Below, piece by piece: positions 12,124 through 22,592 of a stretch of DNA of 64,000 bases (the stretch's first letter is position 1; each line of letters begins with the position of its first letter). The position numbers and the translations under genes are program-made. Location: NCBI GenBank assembly GCA_029747585.1, contig JAPEVF010000190.1, positions 2,685-66,684 of the forward strand, in the 5' to 3' direction. Below the pieces are notes generated by a model. That model did not search any database. It saw only the letters and a program-made list of their open reading frames with translations, and had not been told where the DNA came from. The stretch comes from Pleurotus djamor (lineage: Eukaryota > Basidiomycota > Agaricomycetes > Agaricales > Pleurotaceae).

Positions 12124-13146
12124 TCAGGTCAATCCAGGCTCCTCCTGTATACTCCGCTTGATCTTCAATAGCATCCCAGTCTTCCAATTGTCAAGCTTGG
12201 TCACTTGGTCGAACTCAAAGACGGCACCAGTGAACATCTCTTGGTCGCCACCCTCAACAGCATCGATGAGCACATTCACAAACTTGGCTTCGCGAGTCGA
12301 AGGGAACGTTGTATCCTGTGTCGCATACTTCGTCATGTTTCGTTTGGCTGTGATAGGATCCTATGGCACGCTCGATGAGCAAGCATTGAAGANAGTTACG
12401 TGACACGTACCCCCATGGCCAAAGCACACAGTCCGGACCGAAGCCAGTACTCCTTTACACTGTATTTCGTCAGGGCAGATCCCAGTGAATGGTTCGCCAC
12501 TTGTTCGTAGAGTTCGATGGCTCGAGGGTAGTTATCTAGGTCTGCATGAAGGTCTGCGGCATCCTTGTAGCAAGCATTNGCAGTTCTGAAACATCNAAGA
12601 TCAGTGAATCTCTTCAAACTGNCAGATGCTAGGGCATACGCAGTCGCATCTTCTTGGGCATACCAATCACCAGCACGTTCAAAGCTNTCGCANGCTTTAC
12701 CNAGATCNTTGGTTTCCTGAAGGAAAATNTGGCCAATCTCCTTCTCGCGNTCGGCGGCTTGTCTNAAGCGACCAGATTTCGTCAGATGGGTGATCGTCTG
12801 TGTCAACGCCTGGATAGCCACTAGACAATTGGTCAAGACAGGGAAGAGCTGGATTGATTGACAGTTTACANTCTGGATATCCTCGCTTGTANGCTTTGGC
12901 AGCGTTCCACCAAGCATTGGCAGCCTCGTTGGTTTCNTTGCACTTCTCGCGACACTCGGCCTCTCGTGCATGAGCATCGCCAGCCTCCTTAAACAGCTTG
13001 TCNATCTTGAATGCATTCGCCGCTTGTTGATACAGGTCGCCAGCTTCTTCNTACTTCGTCGATGAAGAAGAGAACCATCCTGAAGAGGAGTTGACTTTCT
13101 TCTCCGCTTTCTCAAGAAGAACTTGAGCTGGAGATTTAGCNGGCAT
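12124..13146 (-). CDS. SEC17: alpha-SNAP (vesicular fusion protein SEC17)
   Basis: Adaptor that loads NSF (Sec18) onto SNARE bundles so that they are taken apart after membrane fusion. The ATG at 13146 gives PAKSPAQVLLEKAEKKVN then SGWFSSSSTK and EEAGDLYQQAANAFK, the usual alpha-SNAP start. TPR-like helical repeats follow (EAGDAHAREAECREK, NEAANAWWNAAK, FERAGDWYAQEDATAYALAS, ACYKDAADLHADLDNYPRA, IELYEQVANHSLGS). The last exon has FVNVLIDAVEGGDQEMFTGA and VFEFDQVTKLDNWKTGMLLK, ending EEPGLT. About 290 residues, as expected. Several Ns fall in coding positions. It is divergent from the PCM1 gene, with about 170 bases between the two starts. Confidence 0.93.
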
Positions 13147-13318
13147 TTCGTTATGACAAGAGCGTTGGTGAGTGCAAGTCGCCTCCGGCTGCGTGCGGGG
13201 CTGTGGATCTCGCATCACGTGGCTGTGACTTAGTAGATAAGATAACGATGCCGTCAATGGGCGGCCATTACCTTGCATCTTCATCTCTCCAACATCTCTC
13301 CACTTGACTCCGTTCCCA

Positions 13319-15232
13319 ATGTCTGGCCTNCAACTCGACGAACTCAAGAANCTCTCCGACCTCCANCCNAANCCTNCNAACATCACGTTTCAATATGGTA
13401 CAGCAGGTTTTAGAACGCTGTAAAGTNCCCTTCATCGGAACNTTACAGCCCGTTGTTCATTCTACAATGTAGTGCAAGCGTTCTGGACTCTGTACTGTTT
13501 CGAGTCGGCGTTCTCGCAGGCTTGAGAAGCAAGAAACTCGACGGTAAAACCATCGGCGTTATGGTTACAGCTTCACACAATCCGGAACAGGTCAGAACTG
13601 TCGCCTNGTTCCACTCGCTTGTTCAACAGCGTTCTAGGACAATGGTGTTAAACTAGTAGATCCCAGAGGAGAAATGCTCGAGGCGTCATGGGAAGGACAT
13701 GCAACCACGATCTCGAACGCGTCNTCTACGGATGCTTTCATCGATGCTCTCCAAACATTCATCCAGGTTGCTAAGATTGACTTGTCACGACCATCCCGAG
13801 TNGTATACGCCAGAGACACGCGTCCTTCTGGAAGCGCGCTGGTCTCCGCTCTTGAAGACGGCTTGAAAGCCATCGGCGCTGAAGGGCGTGATGCGGGAAT
13901 CGCGACCACGCCCATNCTTCATTACTTNGTTCGCTCAATCAATACGAAGGGAACCAGCGAGGCATACGGAGACGATTCTGAGCAAGGTTACTACACCAAG
14001 CTNAGCGATGCNTTCAAGAAGCTCATGGTCTGNTCTCCCNATATCTTTCGTGAGACCCAATCGTGCTAAGGGAAANATTTAGACCGGGAAACCCGTTCCG
14101 CAACCTCTACTCATTGACTGTGCGAATGGCGTGGGCGCGAACGCGGCGAAGGTACTGGCAGAGTATCTGGGCGACAAGCTTCCATTCATCTTGGCCAACA
14201 CGTCNATTGACACCCCAGGCGCCCTGAACAACGGATGTGGTGCGGATTATGTGAAGACGTCACAGAAACTGCCACCTTCCCTGGCTGGTGTCATCCAACC
14301 CAGCCAGCGCGGATGCAGTTTGGATGGAGATGCAGATCGTCTGATGTATTTCTATCTGGACGATGGTGGTCAGTTCTCTATGCTTGACGGAGACAAGATC
14401 TCAGCTCTTGTGGCTGCATTCATCGTCGAGCTTGTGAAGGCCGCCGGCCTGGAATCCCAGGTCAAAGTCGGTGTTGTCCAGACCGCTTACGCAAATGGTG
14501 CTTCTACCAAATACCTGTCTGAGGTATGCCTTCTATNNAGCNTGTCCAGCCTCCGGCTAATTGTTACAACAGCGTCTGCCAGTCAAGTGCGTCCCTACAG
14601 GTGTCAAACATCTCCATCACGCTGCAGAACACTACGATGTGGGCGTATACTTCGAAGCCAATGGTCACGGCACGGTCCTTTTCTCCGCCGATACTCTTGC
14701 TACACTTTCACAGCACCAGCCCTCAACCCCTGCTCAGTCCACAGCTTTGGAGCATCTGGTCAGTCTAACGCAGCTCATCAACCAGACAGTTGGGGATGCG
14801 TTGTCGGATATGCTTCTTGTCGANGTGGTTCTCGCCCACAAAGCNTACAGCGCTGTTGAATGGGATTCCCTTTACACCGACCTGCCCAATCGGCTGGTCA
14901 AGGTAGTNGTACCCGATAGACACATCTTCAAGACCGAGGATGCCGAACGACGATTGGTTAGTCCGCAGGAACTGCAAAGCAAGATCGATGAGATTGTNCA
15001 TNGATANGAGAGCGGCCGGTCCTTCGTNCGNCCTAGCGGTACTGAAGATGTCGTTAGAGTNTACGCAGAAGCTGTTACGAAGCACCAAGCTGACGGCAAG
15101 TACCCTTTTTCNAAGGTCGTTGTAATGGACGCCTAGNTGATGCTGTTCTCAGAGCTTGCATTCCGGGTGGCCGGTCTTGTGTACGATAACGCAGGGAGTG
15201 ACCCTACGAAGCGTCCGAAGGAGTTTCTGTAA
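13319..15232 (+). CDS. PCM1: phosphoacetylglucosamine mutase
   Basis: Interconverts GlcNAc-6-phosphate and GlcNAc-1-phosphate on the way to UDP-GlcNAc, the precursor of chitin, N-glycans and GPI anchors. The ATG at 13319 begins MSGLQLDEL and is followed by FQYGTAGFR. The phosphoserine loop [11 protein letters not shown] is spliced to DNGVKLVDP. The metal loop is [12 protein letters not shown], the sugar-binding part is [13 protein letters not shown] and the phosphate site is [10 protein letters not shown]. The frame meets a TAG at 15134-15136 next to an N. A second frame from about 15150 to 15232 continues with [15 protein letters not shown], which looks like the normal C-terminal helix. I therefore extend the gene to 15232 and suspect a consensus error at the N. 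Confidence 0.88.
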
Positions 15233-15434
15233 GTTTCAGGACGGAAGTTCCATNTTGTGNATGCTTTCGCCCTAGTTCCCGTCCTATAATTGANAATGCA
15301 GTTGTATCACAAATTGATCCTCCCGGACCTAACATTCTCCGTCGTAGTTATGTACAGGTCACTCGGTGTTGTTAACNNNATTTTGGCCGTGTGGCACGCA
15401 CGCGAAGGTTGCACTATCGCACGTAATCCGGGAG

Positions 15435-15442
15435 TATAAAAG
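15435..15442 (+). promoter_or_regulatory. TATA box (TATAAAAG)
   Basis: TATAAAAG lies about 100 bases upstream of the DUG3 ATG at 15,543, in the gap after PCM1. It is a consensus match at a plausible distance. Confidence 0.5.
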
Positions 15443-15542
15443 CGAGCGATTTAGTTATATAAAAGTATCATGTCGAGTCAGTTATTCGGCTTGTCCTCCA
15501 CCCACTTTTCNTCGCCTCGCCTCNNATTCCCAAGTATCCCGN

Positions 15543-17128
15543 ATGTGTCGCTTCGTTATATATAAGGGGACTTCGCCAGTCCAATTATCCCATGTGCGTT
15601 CCCAGTGCGATCCACGCCCGATTGGCGTCTTTGATGACCGGCCACATAGCTACTCACAAGACCTTGTCATTCCATCATCAACCAAGCCTTCGATTCTCGT
15701 CTNCGNCTTGACCGCAGAAGGCCAATCAACGGCGACGGGTTTGGNGTCGGTGAGTTNAGTGTTTTTGGTCACGTCTGTCATGATCTCACTCNTGCTTTGT
15801 GCCATGGGAAGGTTGGTACGACTTTGTGCATGACCCCGAGTTGGGAGATAGACCGTGCATATTCACCTCCGTGACACCGGTACGCACTTTNCATNAAGCC
15901 GTCGCAGTAGTTATTGAGGGAAGTGTAGGCATGGAACAACATCAATCTTACCCGTCTCGCNGAAAAGATCAAATCGCCGCTTGTTTTGTGCGCTCTTTCG
16001 CCAGCATCGTCTTGCATCGTAGCTGACAACTAGATGCGTTACCCGACAGCGCTCATGTTCGTGCAACAACAGCTGGTTCCCTTTCNCTCGACAACTGCCA
16101 TCCCTTCCAGTATGGAAAGCTAATGGTNCGNTTACCCCCTCNTCGGTTGTTGAAAAGTCTATCTGACGTCGGTNCGTNNAGTTCATGCACAATGGCGGCA
16201 TAGCCGAGTGGGGTCGGATTAAGCGCAAAGTACAGAGTTGCTTGGCCGAGTTCGCGTATGACAATGTCCAGGGTAATACAGGTAAGAACTTCGAGGTAAT
16301 TCAGTCGCGGTCGCGTGCCAACNTTCCACCNCAGACTCCGAGTTGGCCTTCGCGTTATTCCTGACGATGGTGAGTCTCAAACGCCGAGCTTNTGTGTTTG
16401 GTTGTTGAGCNTATCCATTNCGCCCCAGCTCCCGAATGCCANTGCCGAAGTGTTTGAACCTTGCGTACTGCAGAGAGCAATGCTGGATACGATATCAGCC
16501 CTAAATTCCTTCACCAAGGAAGCTGGTGTGACAGAAGTGAGCTNCATTNCTTGTCTCNCCCCNTTNCAGACCACACTCAATCCGCCNCCACAGCCGAGCT
16601 TGATGAATTTCTGNGTTACGGANGGAGAAACGGTCGTAGCCACTCGTTACATATCATCTCGGACCGATGAAGCTGCNTCACTGGTANGGCNCNCTCCAAA
16701 CTGTTTCGATTCGATCATCTAATGGTGTGTTCAGTGGTATTCTTCTGGCACGACTTTCAGCGAGTCTGCGGCTGGTGGTCACTACAAAATGACAAAGGCA
16801 GATAAACGAGAGAATATCATCATGGTGCGTGTGGTACTCCTCGCATTGCATCTTCGGTACTCACATTCGTTTTAGGTGGCTAGCGAACCTTTAACGTTCG
16901 AGAAAGGTCAGTATCGCACTTTGTCTCTCTGTTCCAAGCTTGCCTAATGCCCACACAGCTGACTGGATGGAAATTCGAACAAACCACATGGTGGTTATCA
17001 CGCCCAAGTTCAACCTGTTGCAGATACCCATCCGAGACGAGTTCTACGTACCCCCGTCTGACCCAGCATCTCTTGCTCGTGCGACCGATTTTGCGTCGGC
17101 CAAGGGCTTGCTGAACCCTCGCAATTGA
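15543..17128 (+). CDS. DUG3: glutathione-degrading glutamine amidotransferase subunit DUG3
   Basis: Class II (Ntn) amidotransferase subunit of the Dug2-Dug3 complex, which hydrolyses the gamma-glutamyl bond of glutathione in the cytosol. The protein begins MCRFVIYKGTSPVQLSH, so Cys2 becomes the catalytic nucleophile after Met removal. Spliced exons then give PCHSIINQAFDSRL, RRPINGDGFGVGWYDF, PCIFTSVTP, NNINLTRLAEKIKSPLV, DNCHPFQYGKLM, FMHNGGIAEWGRIKRK, EPCVLQRAMLDTISALNSF, ETVVATRYISSRTDEA, GGHYKMTKADKRENIIM and ADWMEIRTNHMVVITPKFNL. The end is ASAKGLLNPRN. Roughly ten small exons, all in family order. N bases are frequent but no break is needed. Its TATA box is at 15,435. Confidence 0.92.
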
Positions 17129-17350
17129 TACCATTATTTTAATACCTATGTTAGAGTGTATGTNTTTTCTTGTGTATATAGTATTTATGTATGAGTAGCC
17201 ATTGCCTTGTATGTGGTTGTGAGCTCCATGAGGCCCCTTTCAAAACGCCTGTGGCTTTGCCTTGCCACTTACGCACCACCACTTGTACAAAGGGCCACCA
17301 GCCATGTCTAATTGAAACCTCCCCATATTTCCTCTCTGTCATTAACGCAA

Positions 17351-18701
17351 ATGATGAATGCCTGGTTGATATGGACGGCGGTTTCCAACACTGCTAGGTG
17401 CGCCTTTTTAGCATTTTCCTGCGTCTCTCCGAAGTGACGGAGAGTTTGGTGCCAGGCTTTCAACCGTCCTCCAGATCCTCATCTTCTTACCCCTCACGTT
17501 AGCGACGCTTTCCAACTCGGCTTTCCTACTACTGTCGCTTCTCCTCAGCATCCATGCCTTGATTCATGGAACCCTCATCCTCCTATGGGGCAGCGAGTCG
17601 TTATCTGTCTTGCAGGTCCCCATGCATCCCTTTCTCCTCCTCGTCTGCTTCAATGTCTTTTCGTCTTCCGTATCGCCATGGCTTGTCACAGCTGCCCATT
17701 GGTGGGGGACCGCACTCACGTTTGGAGGGCCCTTGTTCATCATGATGGAGGGTCTTTCCAGTCTGCTTGTCGCACAAAAACTCGGCCAGGAAGGCAAGAA
17801 ATTTGTGGGGGACGATGAATTTCGTCAGTTTGGCGTGTTGATTGTCACGGCCATCGCGTACGTTGTGTCGGCGTGGTGGATCGCTGTGGTGCGTGCCCAA
17901 TTCGAGCCTTGTAGCGTGACCTGACCACCTCTATAGACTTATCCAGCCGCCGCGTCTTCTCCACTATCTTCAACGTTATTCGGCGTAGCGTTGACCGCTT
18001 TCCTGTTCCTGACCGTAATTGGGTTCGCGTTGCGGCGGACGAATATGATCGAATCCTCTAGTCTCCTGGCCCTTCTCGCTTATAATGTCTGGTTATGTGG
18101 TGTCGAACAAACACCGTTCTCGGGACCCGCTTCATCATAGTAAGAGTCCTATCGTATTGATTTTGGTCGTGTGACTGAGCTTCATGCTGCTCAGCGTACC
18201 CCTCCTACCCAACATTCTGCCTCACTTTGAAGCTCTGCTTAATTTCGTCACAAACACGCTGCCAAAGCCTGTCCTCGCGGCTCTTTTGTTCCGTCTGGCC
18301 ATCCTTCACCTTGCATCCCGTATCCTTCCTACGATTGGCGCAGATAGCTGGGATTCAGATGAAGGCGTTGACAGTGGCTGGAATGACCGACCGGTGAGCA
18401 CTAATTTAGCTCTTTTGAAGGAGACTATTGTACTCATGAACTCTTACAGACGTCTACATTGACCAAGATCCTACTCACATACCGTCAATTTATTTTCATC
18501 TCTGTTTACTCTCACCTCCTTCGTATGCCCTTTCCCTGATCACAATCTTGGCCACTACTAACTGACAATTTAGTACTTGACCACTCCTCTCAAGTGTGGT
18601 GGAGATGGTTGAACGTCTTCTTTACGTTGACTATCTGGGCTGTCGAGCTTCTGGTCAGCAATGAGGACGATATTCTTGCGAAGGACTGGAAAGTTGATTA
18701 A
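17351..18701 (+). CDS. ICE2: ICE2-like ER membrane protein
   Basis: Polytopic ER protein that in yeast supports cortical ER structure, ER inheritance and lipid homeostasis. The start is at tandem ATGs, 17,351/17,354 (MNAWLIWTAVSNTA). A 60-base intron joins this to LSTVLQILIFLPLTLATLSN. Later blocks are MHPFLLLVCFNVFSSSVSP, GPLFIMMEGLSSLLVAQKLG, PAAASSPLSSTLFGVALTAF, SVPLLPNILPHFEALLNFVT, RILPTIGADSWDSDEGVDSG, LLTYRQFIFISVYSHLLLLD and FTLTIWAVELLVSNEDD, ending KDWKVD. Seven or more hydrophobic spans. The identification rests on resemblance to basidiomycete ICE2-domain proteins, not on a short diagnostic motif. Confidence 0.72.
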
Positions 18702-18736
18702 TCATTGATACACGAAAACTATATCTGTCTAATGAG

Positions 18737-19421
18737 CTACGTATTTTCCTTCCATTCAGCAGTGGAGGGATCTTCGCCTTCATAGTATTCCCGTTTCCAT
18801 ATCTGCGCCTTTCGCTTCACTTCTTCCAACATAAATTCGCAAGCAACGAATGCTTCCTTGCGATGTGGAGAAGATACCGCGATTACTTTGCACTGGCTTC
18901 AAAATTCAAAGAACTAACCAAGGAGGGTAGCACTTACCGATTGACGGCTCACCAACCGGAACCGTTCCTAATCTATGGTGTATTGCACATCGAATCCAAG
19001 ACAGTTTGGCCTCACTTTGGGGGTGGTGTTCCGAGCGATTGATCGACTCAGAGCTCCTCGCCGCCTCAATAATGCTCAACATCGTTTTGATAGCCAGCTT
19101 TGAGTATGCTTGGTACTCCAGCCGTGTGACCACCTTTCCTGGAGCAACGACCTAAGGATTTTGCTAGATAAGTTTGATCAGATTCGCGTACCCTTGAAAG
19201 AATTTCTCGTCGTTCCTGAGCCCGATCTCAGCTTTGTATGTTCCAATGCGATTGGAACGCCTACCAATGAATACGGACGTCGCACCAGCGGCATCATCAA
19301 CCACAGACTTGATGATTGAATCGACGTCGAGATTCGCGTATGTCAAGCTACATATTCCTCCCTCTGTCTCTCGGGAGATTTCGTAGGACTGGGGATTCTG
19401 ATTATCGTNTGGGACGGACAT
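18737..19421 (-). CDS. MOCS2B: molybdopterin synthase catalytic (large) subunit MOCS2B/MoaE
   Basis: Transfers sulfur from the small subunit to precursor Z to make molybdopterin, the second step of molybdenum cofactor synthesis. The ATG at 19421 (MSVP) is followed by LTYANLDVDSIIKSVVDDAA and GATSVFIG. After splicing come VVTRLEYQAYSKLAIKTMLS, IRCAIHHRLGTVPVGEPSI, VIAVSSPHRKEAFVACEFML and EEVKRKAQIWKREYYEGE, ending EWKENT. The HHRLG and SSPHR blocks and the IWKRE lysine region are the MoaE active-site landmarks. About 165-175 residues, as usual. It starts back to back with the pseudouridine gene. Its end is 35 bases from the ICE2 stop (convergent). Confidence 0.9.
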
Positions 19422-19513
19422 AACTCCGGACCATGATCGAAGCTGGCTGTTTATATACNCGCCAACTTGTTTGGTCCTNNNGACNANTTCTTGACTTCCA
19501 CAACCTNGNCCAA

Positions 19514-22500
19514 ATGTCCTTTGTGAAGNCCAAGGCATNGGGACANANANTNNCATCCCCTAGNTGGNCNCGCAATATACAAANCATAGCGAATCTCAAN
19601 AAGCGNAANTTACCNNTAGANGTTCATCCNGANGTGAGTTGTTCGNGGTTCCANACGNNGTCCATTTCACTAATACCCNCCGNCAGGTTGAAGCTGCTCT
19701 CAATGAANANAGGCCNGTTGTGGCATTGGAAACNGCTCTGGTCACCCATGGTGTTCCGTTNCCAAAAAATGCTGAACTCGCCAAATCCCTNGAGGGTATC
19801 GTCAGATCCACNGGGAGCATACCCGCTACCATTGGGATCATACACGGACGTGTCAAAATAGGCTTAGAAGAAAGCCAACTCGACTTCTTGTCAGACGCAA
19901 AGGCAAACCCTGCTGTCAAGGTTTCTCGCAGAGANATTGCTGCAGCCATCGTTACGAAATCCCATGCTGGTATNCCCCGATTCTGTTCGTGTTTGATTTT
20001 TTCTGACTCATGGTTCGCAGGGACAACATGTGCTGCGACGATGGCGCTTGCTGCCCTCTCAGGCATCAAGGTATGTGCGTCTNGTACATTCTGTTGGGCN
20101 TGTCCATGACAATATCCTGNTTAGGTGTTTGCTACTGGCGGGTNAGCGACCTCTAGCTCAACCNTCTAACGACAGGTGCTCATCGCNCTAGACTTGGTGG
20201 TGTTCATCGTGGCGGGGAAAATTGTAGGTTGGCTTNNGCAAATGTGNGAATCTTGGACTCAAATTTCTACCAACAGCCATGGATATATCCGCAGATCTTG
20301 GCGAACTAGCAAGATGTCCCGTAGGCCTCGTTTCNGCTGGTGTGAAGTCAATTCTTGATATTGAAAGGTATCTTGCTCGATGTTCTCACTCTCTATATCA
20401 TCTGAACGTCCNTCTAGGACGCTGGAATACCTTGTTAGTCTGACGGTGATCATGCAAGCATTGATCTAATGCGTCGGATCGTAGGAAACGTTAGGTGTTC
20501 CTGTGATATCCTACTCAAAAACCAAGGATTTCCCGGCATTCTTCTCTCCTCGGAGTGGTTTCCAGGTCCGTTTTATCTGCTATAGAACTCTTGCGCTGTT
20601 GAATCAATCATCTTCCAGTCTCCATGGAACCTCGACTCGCCAGAACTTGCCGCGCAGCTCCTTCGTATGTATTATCTATCTTGCATACGATAGGTTTCGT
20701 TACCTTGACNTGCACAGATACCCAACAGCAGATGGGAATGCAAAGTGGCGCCCTCTTTGCATGTCCCATCCCAGAGCAATATGAAGCTTCGGGCNCTGCT
20801 ATACAACTCGCTGTAGACCAAGCCGTCGCCGAGTCAGAAGCCAACGGTATAAGTAAACAAGGCAAGGCTGCTACGCCCTGGCTCCTTGCCCGNGTCAACG
20901 AATTGACGCAGGGTAAATCACTCGAAAATAGTAAGTGGCCTGCTGCAAATGCGTATGCTTCCGTTGATGCCGTATAGATATTGCTCTTCTGGAAACAACG
21001 GCGAAAATAGGTATGTTTCATACAACCTCTCGTCAATTTCGATTGCTCATGTATTCCTCAAGGTGGTCAAATCGCCGTCGAATATGCGAAGATAGCGCAA
21101 AACTCTGGCTACGTAGACGTGTCCCGTACGTAGAGCACCAGCCATGTCTTTTTGGTCGCTTTATGTTATTGAGTCCAAATCAATCCGTCAGCTCAATCTT
21201 TAAACTCGACTCCTTTGATCTCCGAACTCGGTTCTGCGCAGAAACCAAATGATGTGGGGCTGCTGGTCGTCGGTTGCGCCGCCATTGATATTACCGCACG
21301 AACTGCAAGTCATGCAGACGCAGCCCTGGGCACCCACTCGACAACNCCAGGTTCTGTCTCCTTGACCTTAGGTGGGGTTGGTAGAAACATTGCCGAAGCT
21401 GCGCATCGTTTGGNTCCTTCTCGCACAAAGTTGATATCCGCTGCTGGTNATGATAGCTTGGGTCGCCTTCTCNTCTCCGAGCTTGGAGATACTGGAATGC
21501 CAACTGATGGNATCTTCCAGACCAATGGAAGGACTGCNGTNTGCAATATGCATCTNGACAGCNAAGGTCATCTGATGGGTGGGGTGGCTGACATGGANAT
21601 CATAGCATCTTTANATGTNGACAGTGTGGGTAGCNCACNACCANNTGCATCTCGAGTTNCCTAACCTGCGTNTTCTTAGGCTATCTCCCANATCCNAGAA
21701 TGCAAACCTCGCNTNGTTGCCCTTGATGGCAACCTCCAGTCAGAGTTGATCCGTCGCGTTATCAANGNCTGNAATGACAANNNGNTTGAAGGTATGGCGT
21801 AGTTCTATCCCTCAGTATTTTATCTNACTCACNGGTCTCAGTATTCTAGTGCGANGCNNNCNTCNNNAATCTTTTCNNNNTGCAGCTTACACTAACNACA
21901 NNNCCTAGTGAACCAACTTCNGTNACCAAATCCACTACGATATTCCGNGCACNTGAANCTTCAACGGATGATGGGATCAANCCATCATCGATGCCCCAAA
22001 TATCGATATCTCCCAACCTACTGGAACTGGACCACATGTACCAGAACGCCCTAGTTGACGAGTCGCGTCCCCAATGGGAAGAGAAGTGTGCACTCTACAT
22101 GCAAGCGCACAATCAAGGACTCTTGCAATGTGCTGAAACAAACAAATCATTCGCATCAATCCTTCAAACCGGCGCAATCCCTCGAGCGTTGAGCCTACTC
22201 AGGCACTTTCATCGAATCATTGTCAAATGNGGAGAATTGGGCGCACTTGTCGTTGTTCGTACCGCGGCTGCTGACAGATGGTCAAACCACGANAACANNG
22301 GCGCAATTGTTGGACCNTTCGGATTTGATCAAACAGTCATCTTGCGACATTTCCCTGCGATACCAACAAACCAGCTGATCAACGTCACAGGNGCAGGGGA
22401 CTCATTCGTTGGGGCNTTGTTGGGCGTGATGGTGGAACAACCCAATCTGTTCAACGATCCAGATCTACTTGCTCATGGCATCCAGATAGCTCAACGAGCA

Positions 22501-22569
22501 GCCGTCTTGACACTTAGTAGTTCTTTAGCCGTTAGCCCGAAGATTTCAGAATTAAGAACACTCGTATAA
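19514..22569 (+). CDS. bifunctional pseudouridine-5'-phosphate glycosidase / PfkB kinase
   Basis: Fusion of the two pseudouridine-degrading activities, a C-C glycosidase (PsuG, indigoidine synthase A-like) and a pseudouridine kinase (PsuK, PfkB family). N-terminal part: VVALE, LVTHGVP, KNAELAKS, IPATIGIIHGRVKIGLEESQ, GTTCAATMALAALSGIK, GVHRGGEN, MDISADLGELARCPVGLVSA, LGVPVISYSKTKDFPAFFSP, MGMQSGALFACPIPEQYEAS, TPWLLARVNELTQGKSLE and GGQIAVEYAKIAQ. C-terminal PfkB part: LLVVGCAAIDITA, PGSVSLTLGGVGRNIAEAAH, LISAAG, GRLLXSELGDTGM and the anion-hole region LINVTGAGDSFVG. The stop is after SELRTLV. The start is uncertain because the first exon is full of N bases. 19514 is the first ATG that leads into the PsuG frame. 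Confidence 0.85.
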
Positions 22570-22592
22570 GTAATACTCTACNTATTTATTAT

